Assembly: GCF_000761215.1 (NCBI RefSeq)
Contig: NZ_CP009438.1
Location: 2,189,501 to 2,253,500, forward strand
DNA from: Streptomyces glaucescens
Lineage (GTDB): Bacteria > Actinomycetota > Actinomycetes > Streptomycetales > Streptomycetaceae
DNA: 64,000 bases
Reading direction: 5' to 3'
In this document: positions 32,096 through 40,303 of the stretch, in pieces
Layout: each line of letters starts with the position of its first letter
How positions within the stretch are numbered: position 1 is the first letter of the stretch
Made by a program: the position numbers and the translations under genes
The notes under the pieces: model-generated
What the model was told of the DNA's origin: nothing
Database searches by the model: none
What the model saw: only the letters and a program-made list of their open reading frames with translations

Positions 32096-32373
32096 TCACC
32101 GCGATCGTCCTCATCAAGACCAGCGTGGACCGGATCCCCGAGATCGCGGAGTCGATCGCCGCGCTGGAGAACGTCAGCGAGGTGTTCTCCGTGACCGGCA
32201 CCTACGACCTGATCGCGATGGTCCGGGTCAAGGAGCACGAGGACCTGGCCGAGGTCATCCCCGGCCGCATCAGCAAGATCCCCGGCGTCGAGGCGACGGA
32301 CACCCACGTGGCGTTCCGCACCTACTCCCAGCACGACCTGGAGGCGGCGTTCGCGATCGGCCTGGACAACTGA
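32092..32373 (+). CDS. Lrp/AsnC ligand-binding (RAM) domain protein, no HTH
   Basis: A 93-residue stand-alone RAM domain (ITAIVLIKTSVDRIPEIAESIAALENVSEVFSVTGTYDLIAMV...), the amino-acid-sensing half of Lrp/AsnC regulators without the DNA-binding half. Such SraM-type proteins form dimers to octamers and bind amino acids. The GTG at 32092 overlaps the rhomboid stop by 4 nt. The pairing with an intramembrane protease is conserved in style but its meaning is unknown. A 256-bp gene-free gap follows before the convergent aminotransferase gene. Confidence 0.9.
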   Translation: MITAIVLIKTSVDRIPEIAESIAALENVSEVFSVTGTYDLIAMVRVKEHEDLAEVIPGRISKIPGVEATDTHVAFRTYSQHDLEAAFAIGLDN

Positions 32374-32629
32374 GCGGCGCCGCGCCGGGCGCCGCCGGAT
32401 GAGGCCCCGGCCCCGGTCGTGGTGATCCCCCTCGGGAGCGCCCGGGCCGCCGGTCGCCGGCGCCCCGGCGGCGACGGCGAAGACGACGGCCGCGGCGCAC
32501 TGCCCGCACCCCGTACGGCATCCTGCGGGCGGGCGCGGCCCGCGGCCGGTCGCCCGCCCGTCCCGCGCCGGCCGGCCGTCACCGCCGGGGCGCCCCGCGA
32601 ACGGTCCCGCCGGACGCCCGGCCACCGGC

Positions 32630-33997
32630 TCAGGCGGAGGTGTCCGGCACGCAACGCCCGTCCTCGGTGCGGTAGTTCCAGCGCGCGCCGTCCCGCACCA
32701 GCTCCGCCACGGCGGCCAGGAACCGCTCCACGTGCTCGTCCGGGGTGCCCGCGCCGAAACTGACCCGGATGGCGTTGAGGGACTTCTCGCCGGGCGCGGC
32801 CTCGGGCGCGCCGCACTCGCCCTGCGTCTGCGGGTCGCTGCCCAGCAGGGTGCGCACCAGCGGGTGGGCACAGAACAGGCCGTCGCGCACGCCGATGCCG
32901 TACTCGGCGGAGAGCGCGGCGGCGAAGTGGGAGCTGTTCCAGCCGTCGACGACGAACGAGATCACGCCGACGCGCGGGGCGTCGTCGCCGAAGAGGGACA
33001 GCACCCGCACCTCGGGGACCTCGGCGAGCCCGGCCCGCACCTTCTCGATCAGGTGGCGCTCGCGGGCGACCAGGCTGTCGAAGCCGGCCTCCGTCAGCGC
33101 CCTGCACGCGGAGGCGATGGCGTAGGCCCCGATGACGTTCGGCGAGCCGGCCTCGTGCCGGGCGGCGCTCTCGTGCCACTCCACGTCGACGCCGCCGTCC
33201 TGGCGCCGGGTCACCCGGCGGCTGGCGCCGCCGCCCGCGAGGTACGGCTCGGCCTCGCGCAGCCAGTCGGCGCGGCCGGCGAGGACACCGGAGCCGAACG
33301 GGGCGTACAGCTTGTGCCCGGAGAAGGCGACCCAGTCGACGTCCAGCTCCCGCACGGAGACCGGGTGGTGGGGGGCGAGCTGGGCGGCGTCCAGCACGAT
33401 CCGCGCACCGTGCGCGTGCGCCGCGGCGGCCAGTTCCCGTACGGGCCACAGCTCGCCGGTGACGTTGGAGGCGCCGGTGACGCAGACCAGGGCCGGGCCG
33501 TAGGGGTCGCGGTCGGCGAGGGCCCGCTCCAGGGTGGCCACCGCCTGGTCCGGGGTGCGCGGCGCGTCCAGGTAGGTGACCTGGGCGTTCGTCCACGGCA
33601 GCAGGGAGGCGTGGTGCTCGGTCTCGAAGACGAAGACCCGGCAGCCGGCCGGCAGCGCGGCGGCGAGCAGGTTGAGGGAGTCGGTGGTGGACCGGGTGAA
33701 GACCACCTGGTCGCCCTCGCGGCAGTCGAGGAAGCCGGCGACGGTCCTCCGGGAGTTCTCGAAGAGGTCCGTGGAGAGCTGGGAGAGGTAGCCGGCGCCG
33801 CGGTGCACGCTGCCGTAGTACGGCGCGTACGCGGCGACGTCGTCCCAGACCCGCTGGAGCGCCGGCGCGCTGGCGGCGTAGTCGAGCGCGGCATAGGCGA
33901 CCTCTCCGCCGGTGACGAGCGGCACGGTGACATCTGCCCCCAGAACGGGCAGAGGGGCGCAAACGGACTGGTCGGCGGCAGCGGTGGAGACAGACAT
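32630..33997 (-). CDS. Class V aminotransferase (cysteine desulfurase-like), SAM-IV controlled
   Basis: A 455-residue PLP enzyme of aminotransferase class V. The Schiff-base lysine is K229 in FSGHKLYAPFG, the ring-stacking H129 lies in ETEHHASLLPW, and DAAQLAPH holds the PLP-binding Asp. It resembles the SufS/CsdA group, but in place of the usual S-S-G-x-x-C active-site loop it has RDGLFCAHPLV with a single Cys, so desulfurase activity is plausible rather than proven; a selenocysteine lyase or isopenicillin-epimerase-like role is also possible. GGGAG precedes the ATG. A SAM-IV riboswitch in its leader ties it to sulfur or methionine metabolism. Confidence 0.88.
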   Translation of the reverse strand: MSVSTAAADQSVCAPLPVLGADVTVPLVTGGEVAYAALDYAASAPALQRVWDDVAAYAPYYGSVHRGAGYLSQLSTDLFENSRRTVAGFLDCREGDQVVFTRSTTDSLNLLAAALPAGCRVFVFETEHHASLLPWTNAQVTYLDAPRTPDQAVATLERALADRDPYGPALVCVTGASNVTGELWPVRELAAAAHAHGARIVLDAAQLAPHHPVSVRELDVDWVAFSGHKLYAPFGSGVLAGRADWLREAEPYLAGGGASRRVTRRQDGGVDVEWHESAARHEAGSPNVIGAYAIASACRALTEAGFDSLVARERHLIEKVRAGLAEVPEVRVLSLFGDDAPRVGVISFVVDGWNSSHFAAALSAEYGIGVRDGLFCAHPLVRTLLGSDPQTQGECGAPEAAPGEKSLNAIRVSFGAGTPDEHVERFLAAVAELVRDGARWNYRTEDGRCVPDTSA

Positions 33998-34107
33998 GGC
34001 GAACTCCCGTGAAGCGGAGGCTGACTGAGCGAAGAAGGGTGTGCGGAGGCGGGGCTCGGCGGCCCTATCGCATTCGCTTGCTCACGGAAGGCTCCCTCGA
34101 ACGACCA

Positions 34108-34244
34108 GGACCCCTGGTGACGCGAGGGGTCCGCGCTTGCCGTAGACCTCGCTGCCTACGGCCTGGTCCTCACCCGGGGCACCCCGCCACGGACGGAGGG
34201 TTGCCGGACAGTCGGCCGGGGCCTCATGACTGTCACTCATGACC
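34108..34244 (-). ncRNA. SAM-IV riboswitch with downstream hairpin
   Basis: On the minus strand from 34244 the leader reads GGTCATGAGTGACAG, then GGCCCCGGCC, CCGGCAACCCTCC, GGCGGGGTGCCCCGGGTGA, GGACCAGGCC, and ends GGCAAGCGCGGACC near 34128. This is, segment by segment, the actinobacterial SAM-IV aptamer as I know it, including the conserved GGCAACCCTCC and GGGGTGCCCCGGGTGA blocks. A 7-bp hairpin GGACCCC/GGGGTCC (34132-34126 with 34114-34108) overlaps the aptamer's 3' end, so SAM binding and hairpin formation should compete. It lies about 110 nt upstream of the aminotransferase start. High SAM is expected to switch the gene off. Confidence 0.93.
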
Positions 34245-34253
34245 TGGTACAGG

Positions 34254-34283
34254 AAACTAGACGAAGTGATCGTCGTCCCGCAA
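34254..34283 (-). promoter_or_regulatory. Promoter of the SAM-IV leader
   Basis: TTGCGG (34283-34278) and TAGTTT (34259-34254) with an 18-bp spacer lie directly upstream of the aptamer, placing the transcript start only a few nucleotides before it. The -35 box lies inside the trpD terminator arm. Confidence 0.6.
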
Positions 34284-34307
34284 CCCACGTCCGGATCGCG
34301 GGACGAC
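34272..34307 (-). terminator. Terminator-like hairpin after trpD
   Basis: GTCGTCCCGC (34272-34281) and GCGGGACGAC (34298-34307) form a perfect 10-bp stem with a 16-nt loop, 12 bp past the trpD stop. A small ACCCC-TCG-GGGT stem lies between. The left arm overlaps the promoter of the SAM-IV leader. Confidence 0.65.
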
Positions 34308-34318
34308 ACCCCGAGGGG

Positions 34319-35383
34319 TTACGCGTTGCTCGCCGCCACCCAGCGCTCCAGCGTCCGCTTGGCCGCGCCCGAGTCGACGGCCTCGGCGGCCTTCGCCATC
34401 CCCGCGCGGATCTGTTCGGCCAGCGGGGCGTCGGTCGGGTGCAGGGCCACCAGCGCCGCCGCCGAGTTGAGCAGCACCGCGTCGCGCACGGGACCCGGCT
34501 CGCCGTCCAGCAGCCGGCGGGCCACCTCGGCGTTGTGGGCGGCGTCCGCGCCGCGCAGCGCCTCCACCGGCACCAGCTCGATGCCGACGTCGCGCGGGTC
34601 GAAGACCTCCTCGGTGACCTTGCCGTCCCGCACGATCCACACCCGGGAGGTGGCGGTGGTGGTCAGCTCGTCGAGACCGTCGTCACCGCGGAACACCAGC
34701 GAGGAGTTGCCGCGTTCGGCGAACACGCCCGCGACGATCGGCGCCATCCGCGCGTCCGCCACGCCCACCGCCTGTGCCTTCACCCGGGCCGGGTTGGTCA
34801 GCGGGCCGAGGAAGTTGAAGGTCGTCCGGATGCCGAGCTGACCGCGGGCCGCCGCCACATGGCGCAGCGCCGGGTGGAACTTCACCGCGAAGCAGAAGGT
34901 GATGCCCGCCTCGTCGGCGACCTCGGCCACCCGCCGCGGCGACAGCTCCAGGTTGACGCCCAGCTTCTCCAGCACGTCCGAGGCGCCGGACGCCGAGGAC
35001 GCGGCCCGGTTGCCGTGCTTGACCACCTTGGCGCCGGTGCCGGCCACGACGATGGAGGACATCGTGGAGATGTTCACCGTCCTGGCCCCGTCGCCGCCGG
35101 TGCCGACGATGTCCACGGTGGCGCCCGGCACCTCGATCACATTGGCGTGGGCGTACATCGTGCGGACCAGGCCGGTGATCTCCTCGACCGTCTCGCCCTT
35201 GGCCCGCAGCGCCACCGCGAACCCGGCGATCTGCGCGTCGGTCGCCTCGCCGCGCATGATCCGGTCCATCGCCCAGGCGGTGTCCTCGGCGCTCTGGTCC
35301 CGGCCCTCCAGCAGGCCGTTCAGCATCGCGGGCCAGGAACGGCCCGCCGCGGTGTCGCCTCCAGCGGGGGTCACAGCGCTCAT
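34319..35383 (-). CDS. trpD: Anthranilate phosphoribosyltransferase
   Basis: A 354-residue TrpD, transferring phosphoribose from PRPP to anthranilate in tryptophan synthesis. The PRPP/glycine-rich motif [18 protein letters not shown] is near 90, the anthranilate and PRPP loop [21 protein letters not shown] near 120-140, and [14 protein letters not shown] near 190. The ATG at 35383 follows AGGAG by 6 nt; an upstream in-frame start at 35416 precedes that site. It is monocistronic and isolated from trpE(G), which lies 27 kb away, as usual in this genus. No Trp-leader was seen upstream. Confidence 0.96.
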   Translation of the reverse strand: MSAVTPAGGDTAAGRSWPAMLNGLLEGRDQSAEDTAWAMDRIMRGEATDAQIAGFAVALRAKGETVEEITGLVRTMYAHANVIEVPGATVDIVGTGGDGARTVNISTMSSIVVAGTGAKVVKHGNRAASSASGASDVLEKLGVNLELSPRRVAEVADEAGITFCFAVKFHPALRHVAAARGQLGIRTTFNFLGPLTNPARVKAQAVGVADARMAPIVAGVFAERGNSSLVFRGDDGLDELTTTATSRVWIVRDGKVTEEVFDPRDVGIELVPVEALRGADAAHNAEVARRLLDGEPGPVRDAVLLNSAAALVALHPTDAPLAEQIRAGMAKAAEAVDSGAAKRTLERWVAASNA

Positions 35384-35455
35384 CAGCCGCTCCTGATCGT
35401 CGTAGACACATGGCACGCGAAGTGTGGGGCCAGCCTATCCATCCCGGGGCACGGC

Positions 35456-35492
35456 GAAGGGCCCCCGTCCGAACACCGGACGGGGGCCCTTC
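35456..35492 (-). terminator. Terminator of the ctaE-qcrCAB operon
   Basis: GAAGGGCCCCCGTCCG (35456-35471) pairs perfectly over 16 bp with 35477-35492 across the loop AACAC. It starts 25 bp beyond the qcrB stop and separates the respiratory operon from trpD. Confidence 0.88.
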
Positions 35493-35516
35493 AGCGTGGC
35501 GTGGCGAACGCAGCGA

Positions 35517-37154
35517 TCAGTGGTGGCCGTGGCCGCTCGTGATCTCCTTGTACTCCTCGACGGTCGGCTTCGGGACCTGGGCGTCCTCGCCGAAGTACGC
35601 CTTGCTGAGCTTGGCGCGCAGCTTCTCGGAGCCCTTGACCTTCCGCTCGACACCGTTCTCGTCGACCGTCGGGCCGATCTCGGCCGGCGCGTACTGCTCG
35701 TGCGCCGTGAGGCTGTGCAGCGACGCCTGGCTGAGCGGCTCGTGCACCTCGACGTACTCACCGTGCGGCAGGCGCTTGATGGTGCCGGTCTCGCGACCGT
35801 GCAGCACCTTGTCCTTGTCGCGGCGCTGGAGGCCGAGGCAGATCCGCTTGGTGACGACGAACGCGATGACCGGGCCCACGAAGAAGCCGATCCGGACGAA
35901 CCAGGTGACCGCGTTGATCGAGAGGTGGAAGTGCGTGGCCACGATGTCGTTGCCACCGCCGATCAGCATGATCATGTAGGCGGTGATCCAGGCGACACCC
36001 AGCGCGGTGCGCGTCGGGGCGTTGCGCGGGCGGTCCAGGATGTGGTGCTCGCGCTTGTCCCCGGTGATCCACGACTCGATGAACGGGTACACGGCGATCG
36101 CCGCGAGGAACACGCCGAAGAGCACCAGCGGGACGAACACGCCGAGGACCAGCGTGTGACCCCAGAAGTTGATCTCCCAGCCGGGCATGGCACGGACCAG
36201 GCCCTCGGCGAAGCCCATGTACCAGTCGGGCTGGGCGCCGGTGGACACCATGTCCGGGCGGTACGGGCCGAGGACCCAGATCGGGTTCACGGTGGCGATG
36301 CCGGCGAGGAGCGCGATGACACCGAAGACCAGGAAGAAGAAGCCTCCGGCCTTGGCCATGTAGACCGGCAGCAGCGGCATGCCGACGACGTTCTTGTTGT
36401 TCTTGCCGGGACCCGCGAACTGCGTGTGCTTGTGGTAGAAGACCAGGATCAGGTGGGCCACCACGAGGCCGAGCATGATGCCCGGCAGCAGCAGGATGTG
36501 GATCGAGTAGAACCGGGCGACGAAGTCGTCGCCGGGGAACTCCCCGCCGAACAGGAACATCGAGATGTACGTGCCGACGATCGGCACGGACAGGATCGCG
36601 CCCTGCGTGAAGCGGACACCGGTGCCGGAGAGCAGGTCGTCCGGGAGCGAGTAGCCGGTGAAACCGGTGAACATGCCGAGGACGAACAGCAGGAAGCCGA
36701 ACAGCCAGTTGATCTCACGCGGCTTGCGGAACGCGCCGGTGAAGAACACGCGCATCATGTGCACGAACATGCCGGCGAGGAAGACGATGGCCGCCCAGTG
36801 GTGGATCTGCCGGATCAGCAGACCGCCGCGGACGTCGAAGCTGATGTCCAGCGTCGACTTGTAGGCCTCGCTCATCAGCTGGCCCTGCATCGGGATGTAG
36901 CTGCCGTGGTACTCCACCTCGTTCATCGAGGGGTGGAAGAACAGCGTCAGGTACACACCCGTGAGGATGATGATGAGGAAGCTGTAGAGGCAGACCTCGC
37001 CCAGCATGAAGGACCAGTGGTCCGGGAAGATCTTCCGCATGTTGGCCTTGGCCAGGGAGTAGATCCCCAGCCGGCCGTCGGCCCAGTCGGCGACGCGCTC
37101 GCCGGCCGGCGCCTTCCCGCGGGCGCGGGACTGTGTGCTGTCGTTGGTGCTCAT
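35517..37154 (-). CDS. qcrB: Cytochrome bc1 complex cytochrome b subunit
   Basis: A 545-residue cytochrome b of the actinobacterial menaquinol:cytochrome c reductase. It has the usual eight helices with two histidine pairs for hemes bL and bH (QIHHWAAIVFLAGMFVHMMR and IHILLLPGIMLGLVVAHLILV), the PEWY-type Qo motif here as PDWY (QPDWYMGF) as in other actinobacteria, and a C-terminal cytoplasmic extension of about 100 residues. The start overlaps the qcrA stop (ATGA), so it is translationally coupled. In actinobacteria this complex forms a supercomplex with the aa3 oxidase encoded in the same neighbourhood. Confidence 0.97.
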   Translation of the reverse strand: MSTNDSTQSRARGKAPAGERVADWADGRLGIYSLAKANMRKIFPDHWSFMLGEVCLYSFLIIILTGVYLTLFFHPSMNEVEYHGSYIPMQGQLMSEAYKSTLDISFDVRGGLLIRQIHHWAAIVFLAGMFVHMMRVFFTGAFRKPREINWLFGFLLFVLGMFTGFTGYSLPDDLLSGTGVRFTQGAILSVPIVGTYISMFLFGGEFPGDDFVARFYSIHILLLPGIMLGLVVAHLILVFYHKHTQFAGPGKNNKNVVGMPLLPVYMAKAGGFFFLVFGVIALLAGIATVNPIWVLGPYRPDMVSTGAQPDWYMGFAEGLVRAMPGWEINFWGHTLVLGVFVPLVLFGVFLAAIAVYPFIESWITGDKREHHILDRPRNAPTRTALGVAWITAYMIMLIGGGNDIVATHFHLSINAVTWFVRIGFFVGPVIAFVVTKRICLGLQRRDKDKVLHGRETGTIKRLPHGEYVEVHEPLSQASLHSLTAHEQYAPAEIGPTVDENGVERKVKGSEKLRAKLSKAYFGEDAQVPKPTVEEYKEITSGHGHH

Positions 37155-38209
37155 CCGCGCTCCCAGAATGCAGGACCGACGGGCTCTTCGAAGTCGCCGA
37201 GCGCTTCGAGGTAGCCCTCGTCGTTCACCCCGATGCGCAGCTGCGGCAGCGGGTGACCGGCGGGACCGAAGATGACCCGGGCACCGTCGGCGAGGTCGAA
37301 GGTGGACTGGTGGCAGGGGCACAGCACGTGGTGCGTCTGCTGCTCGTACAGGGAGATCGGGCAGCCGACGTGGGTGCAGATCTTCGAGTACGCCACGATG
37401 CCCTCGTGCGACCACTCGAGTTCGCGCTTGTCCTTGATGTCCTCCGGTTCGATCCGGACGAGCATCAGGGCGGCCTTGGCGATCTCGTTCTGGAAGCCGT
37501 GGTCGTGCTCCTCCAGGCCCTCGGGCTTGGCGAAGGTCAGCGAGCCGACGGCGACGTCCGACGGCCGCAGCGGCTCGTTGGTGTTCATGTTGACGATCAG
37601 CTTGCCCTTGCGCCACAGGGTGTGGCGCAGCTTGTCCTCGGGCAGCGGACCGAGGTCGCGCAGCAGGACGACGCCGGAGAGCGGCACCATGGCCATCGCG
37701 CCGAACATGGTGTTGCGGATCAGCTTGCGCCGGCCGAGCTGGGACTCCTTGGCACCCTGGCGGAAGTCCTCGAAGACCTGGGCACGGACGTCGGCCGGGG
37801 CCTCGATCGGGTGCCGCTCCTGGACCAGCTCGTGGTCGGACATCAGGGTGCGGCCCCAGTGGACCGCGCCCGCGCCGATGCAGAACAGGGCCACGCCGAG
37901 GGTCACGCCGAGCGCGAAGTTCAACGCGCCGATGTGGCCGAGCGGGAAGATGTAGACCGTCTTGTGGACCGGGATGGTCACGAACGCGGCGATGAAGCCG
38001 ATGGTGGCCAGCATCGACACCGTGAACAGCAGGGCGACCGCGCGCTCGGACCGCTTGGCGGCCCGCTCGTCGATGTCCTGGATCCGGGGCTCGTGCGGGG
38101 GCACGCCCGGGTCGGCGAACGGGTTCTTCTCGTCCGCGACGTCCAGTGCGCCGTGGCCGGTGTCCTGCGCTGCGGGCAGGTTCTCTTCGGGAATGTCTTG
38201 GCTACTCAT
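37151..38209 (-). CDS. qcrA: Rieske iron-sulfur subunit of cytochrome bc1
   Basis: A 352-residue Rieske protein of the actinobacterial type with three N-terminal transmembrane helices (about 60-85, 100-125 and 170-195) rather than one. The [2Fe-2S] site is C278-x-H280 (CTHVGC) and C297-x2-H300 (CPCHQS), with the disulfide pair C283/C299. It accepts electrons from menaquinol and passes them to QcrC. It overlaps both qcrC (upstream) and qcrB (downstream) by ATGA. The first 45 residues are polar and cytoplasmic. Confidence 0.97.
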   Translation of the reverse strand: MSSQDIPEENLPAAQDTGHGALDVADEKNPFADPGVPPHEPRIQDIDERAAKRSERAVALLFTVSMLATIGFIAAFVTIPVHKTVYIFPLGHIGALNFALGVTLGVALFCIGAGAVHWGRTLMSDHELVQERHPIEAPADVRAQVFEDFRQGAKESQLGRRKLIRNTMFGAMAMVPLSGVVLLRDLGPLPEDKLRHTLWRKGKLIVNMNTNEPLRPSDVAVGSLTFAKPEGLEEHDHGFQNEIAKAALMLVRIEPEDIKDKRELEWSHEGIVAYSKICTHVGCPISLYEQQTHHVLCPCHQSTFDLADGARVIFGPAGHPLPQLRIGVNDEGYLEALGDFEEPVGPAFWERG

Positions 38210-39018
38210 GACTTCTTGGCCTTTGCGGTCCGGGCGGCGACCCACACGGCGATGGCGACCAGGGTGCCGAGGCCGAAGATCCAGCCGAAGAGGCCCTCGG
38301 CCACCGGACCGATGCCGCCCAGCTCCAGACCGCCGTAGCTGTCCGTGTCGTCGCTGTTGACCGCGTTCAGGTACGCGATGATGTCCTTCTTGTTCTGCTC
38401 CGACAGCGTCGTGTCGGGGAAGGAGGGCATGTTCTGCGGGCCGGTCTGCATGGCCTCGTAGATGTGCTTCGGGTTCACGCCCTCGAGGGTCGGCGCGTAC
38501 TTGCCCTTGGTGAGGGCACCGCCCTTGCCGGTGAAGTTGTGGCACTGCGCACAGTTGTTGCGGAACAGCTCGCCGCCCTTGGCGATGTCCGCGCCCTCCG
38601 GACCGTACTGCTCCTCGGTCGGGACGGACGGGCCCGCGCCCAGCGAGGCGATGTACGCCGCGAGCTGGTCGATCTGGGCCTGCGTGTAGATGTTCTTCTT
38701 CCGCGGCACCTGCGCGCCCTGGGAGGTCGCGGCCGGCATACGGCCGGTGGCGACCTGGAAGTCGACGGCCGCCGCGCCGACGCCCACCAGGCTCGGTCCG
38801 TCGGAGGTGCCCTGACCGCCGGTGCCGTGGCAGCTGGCGCAGCCGACGGCGTAGAGCTTCTTGCCCTCGTCGATGGCGAGGGACTGGGCGGTTTCATCGG
38901 CCTGCGCCTTGCCCGCGGGTGCGAACGCGGCGTACAGCCCCCCGGTAGCCGCCAGCGCGAGGAGTAGGACGACGACCGCCGCCAGCGGATGGCGTCGTCG
39001 TGCGGAGAGCTTTTTCAC
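38206..39018 (-). CDS. qcrC: Diheme cytochrome c subunit of bc1
   Basis: A 270-residue membrane-bound diheme cytochrome c. N-terminal signal-anchor (residues 11-35), two heme sites CASCH (60-64) and CAQCH (156-160) with Met ligands in RMPAA and NMPSFP, and a C-terminal transmembrane helix (about 238-260). The fused diheme form replaces a soluble cytochrome c and passes electrons directly to CtaC. The GTG at 39018 is the start. It overlaps qcrA by 4 nt and follows ctaE with an 80-bp gap. Confidence 0.97.
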   Translation of the reverse strand: MKKLSARRRHPLAAVVVLLLALAATGGLYAAFAPAGKAQADETAQSLAIDEGKKLYAVGCASCHGTGGQGTSDGPSLVGVGAAAVDFQVATGRMPAATSQGAQVPRKKNIYTQAQIDQLAAYIASLGAGPSVPTEEQYGPEGADIAKGGELFRNNCAQCHNFTGKGGALTKGKYAPTLEGVNPKHIYEAMQTGPQNMPSFPDTTLSEQNKKDIIAYLNAVNSDDTDSYGGLELGGIGPVAEGLFGWIFGLGTLVAIAVWVAARTAKAKKS

Positions 39019-39098
39019 GGATTACCCCGGTGTCAGGATCTTCTGCGTCGATGCTTCTGGGATGTGCGTTACGGGAACGCGCGAGGGATCGGGTCCGG

Positions 39099-39719
39099 CT
39101 ACTTGATCATGTAGATCGTGGCGAAGAGGCCGATCCAGACGACATCGACGAAGTGCCAGTAGTAGGACACGACGATGGCGGCGGTGGCCTGCTCGTGAGT
39201 GAACCTCCGGGCCGCGTAGGTGCGGCCCAGGACCAGCAGGAAGGCGATGAGACCGCCCGTCACGTGCAGGCCGTGGAAGCCGGTGGTCAGGTAGAAGACC
39301 GAGCCGTAGGGGTCGGACGAGAGCGAGAGGCCCTCGTGCTTGACCAGCTCGGTGTACTCGTACACCTGGCCGCCGATGAAGATCGCACCCATGATGAAGG
39401 TGACGATGAACCACATCCGGAGCTTCTTCACGTCACCGCGCTCGGCGGCGAACACGCCGAGCTGGCAGGTGAGGGAGGAGAGCACCAGGATCGTGGTGTT
39501 CGTCGCCGAGAACGGGAAGTTCAAGGCGGACGCCTTCTCACTCCAGAACTCGGGTCCTGTCACCGATCGCAGGGTGAAGTACATCGCGAAGAGGGCCGCG
39601 AAGAACATCAGCTCGGAACTCAGCCAGATGATCGTTCCGACGCTGACGAGGTTCGGCCGGTTGACCGACGGGTGCGCGTGCCCGGTATCTACTGTCGTTG
39701 CTGTCGCCACGACCGACAT
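39099..39719 (-). CDS. ctaE: Cytochrome c oxidase subunit III
   Basis: A 206-residue five-helix subunit III of the aa3-type oxidase ([93 protein letters not shown]). It stabilises the catalytic core and proton uptake. As usual in actinobacteria, it heads the qcrCAB operon instead of sitting with ctaCD. The ATG at 39719 is 147 bp from the divergent response-regulator-like gene. Confidence 0.96.
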   Translation of the reverse strand: MSVVATATTVDTGHAHPSVNRPNLVSVGTIIWLSSELMFFAALFAMYFTLRSVTGPEFWSEKASALNFPFSATNTTILVLSSLTCQLGVFAAERGDVKKLRMWFIVTFIMGAIFIGGQVYEYTELVKHEGLSLSSDPYGSVFYLTTGFHGLHVTGGLIAFLLVLGRTYAARRFTHEQATAAIVVSYYWHFVDVVWIGLFATIYMIK

Positions 39720-39866
39720 TATGTCGGTCGCTTATCCCGCCCTCACTCCGGGGGGTGCCGTTCGGAGTGTTGCCCTCGGCCATACCGGTGTTGACGTGGG
39801 GTGCGAGGGAGTAGCATCCGGGCCGACAGGCCCTTTCCGTACGACGCCGAAGTCACGGAGGAAGCT

Positions 39867-40268
39867 ATGCAGCCGACCGCCACGGTGCTGGTCTACAGCG
39901 ACGACTCCAACACCCGGGAGCAGGTGCGGCTCGCGGCCGGGCGCCGGCCGGCTCCCGACGTCCCCCTGGTGGAGTTCGTGGAGTGCGCGACCCCCGCTGC
40001 CGTCGTCAAGCAGCTGGACGAGGGCGGCATCGACGTCTGCGTGCTGGACGGGGAGGCCGTGCCCATGGGCGGCATGGGCCTGTGCCGGCAGATCAAGGAC
40101 GAGGTGTTCCAGTGCCCGCCGGTGCTGCTGCTGATCGGCCGGCCGCAGGACGCGTGGCTCGCCACCTGGAGCCGGGCCGAGGCGGCGGTGACGCTGCCGG
40201 TGGACCCGGTGGAGTTCGCGTCCGCGCTGGCGTCCCTGCTGCGGCAGCGCAAGCTCCAGAGCGCCTAG
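39867..40268 (+). CDS. Atypical receiver-domain protein
   Basis: A 133-residue stand-alone receiver-like domain with no output domain. The acidic pair DD12-13 and the central D61 (VCVLDGEAVP) correspond to the phosphorylation pocket, but the conserved C-terminal Lys is missing (VTLPVDPVEF) and Thr/Ser after the fourth strand is replaced by Gly (LLLIGRPQD). It may be a phosphorylation-independent signalling or adaptor protein. GGAGG lies 5 nt before the ATG. It is divergent from ctaE and lies among respiratory genes, which hints at a role there but proves nothing. Confidence 0.82.
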   Translation: MQPTATVLVYSDDSNTREQVRLAAGRRPAPDVPLVEFVECATPAAVVKQLDEGGIDVCVLDGEAVPMGGMGLCRQIKDEVFQCPPVLLLIGRPQDAWLATWSRAEAAVTLPVDPVEFASALASLLRQRKLQSA

Positions 40269-40303
40269 GAGGACGCCTCCTGCGGACGCCCCCGGAGGGC
40301 GCG

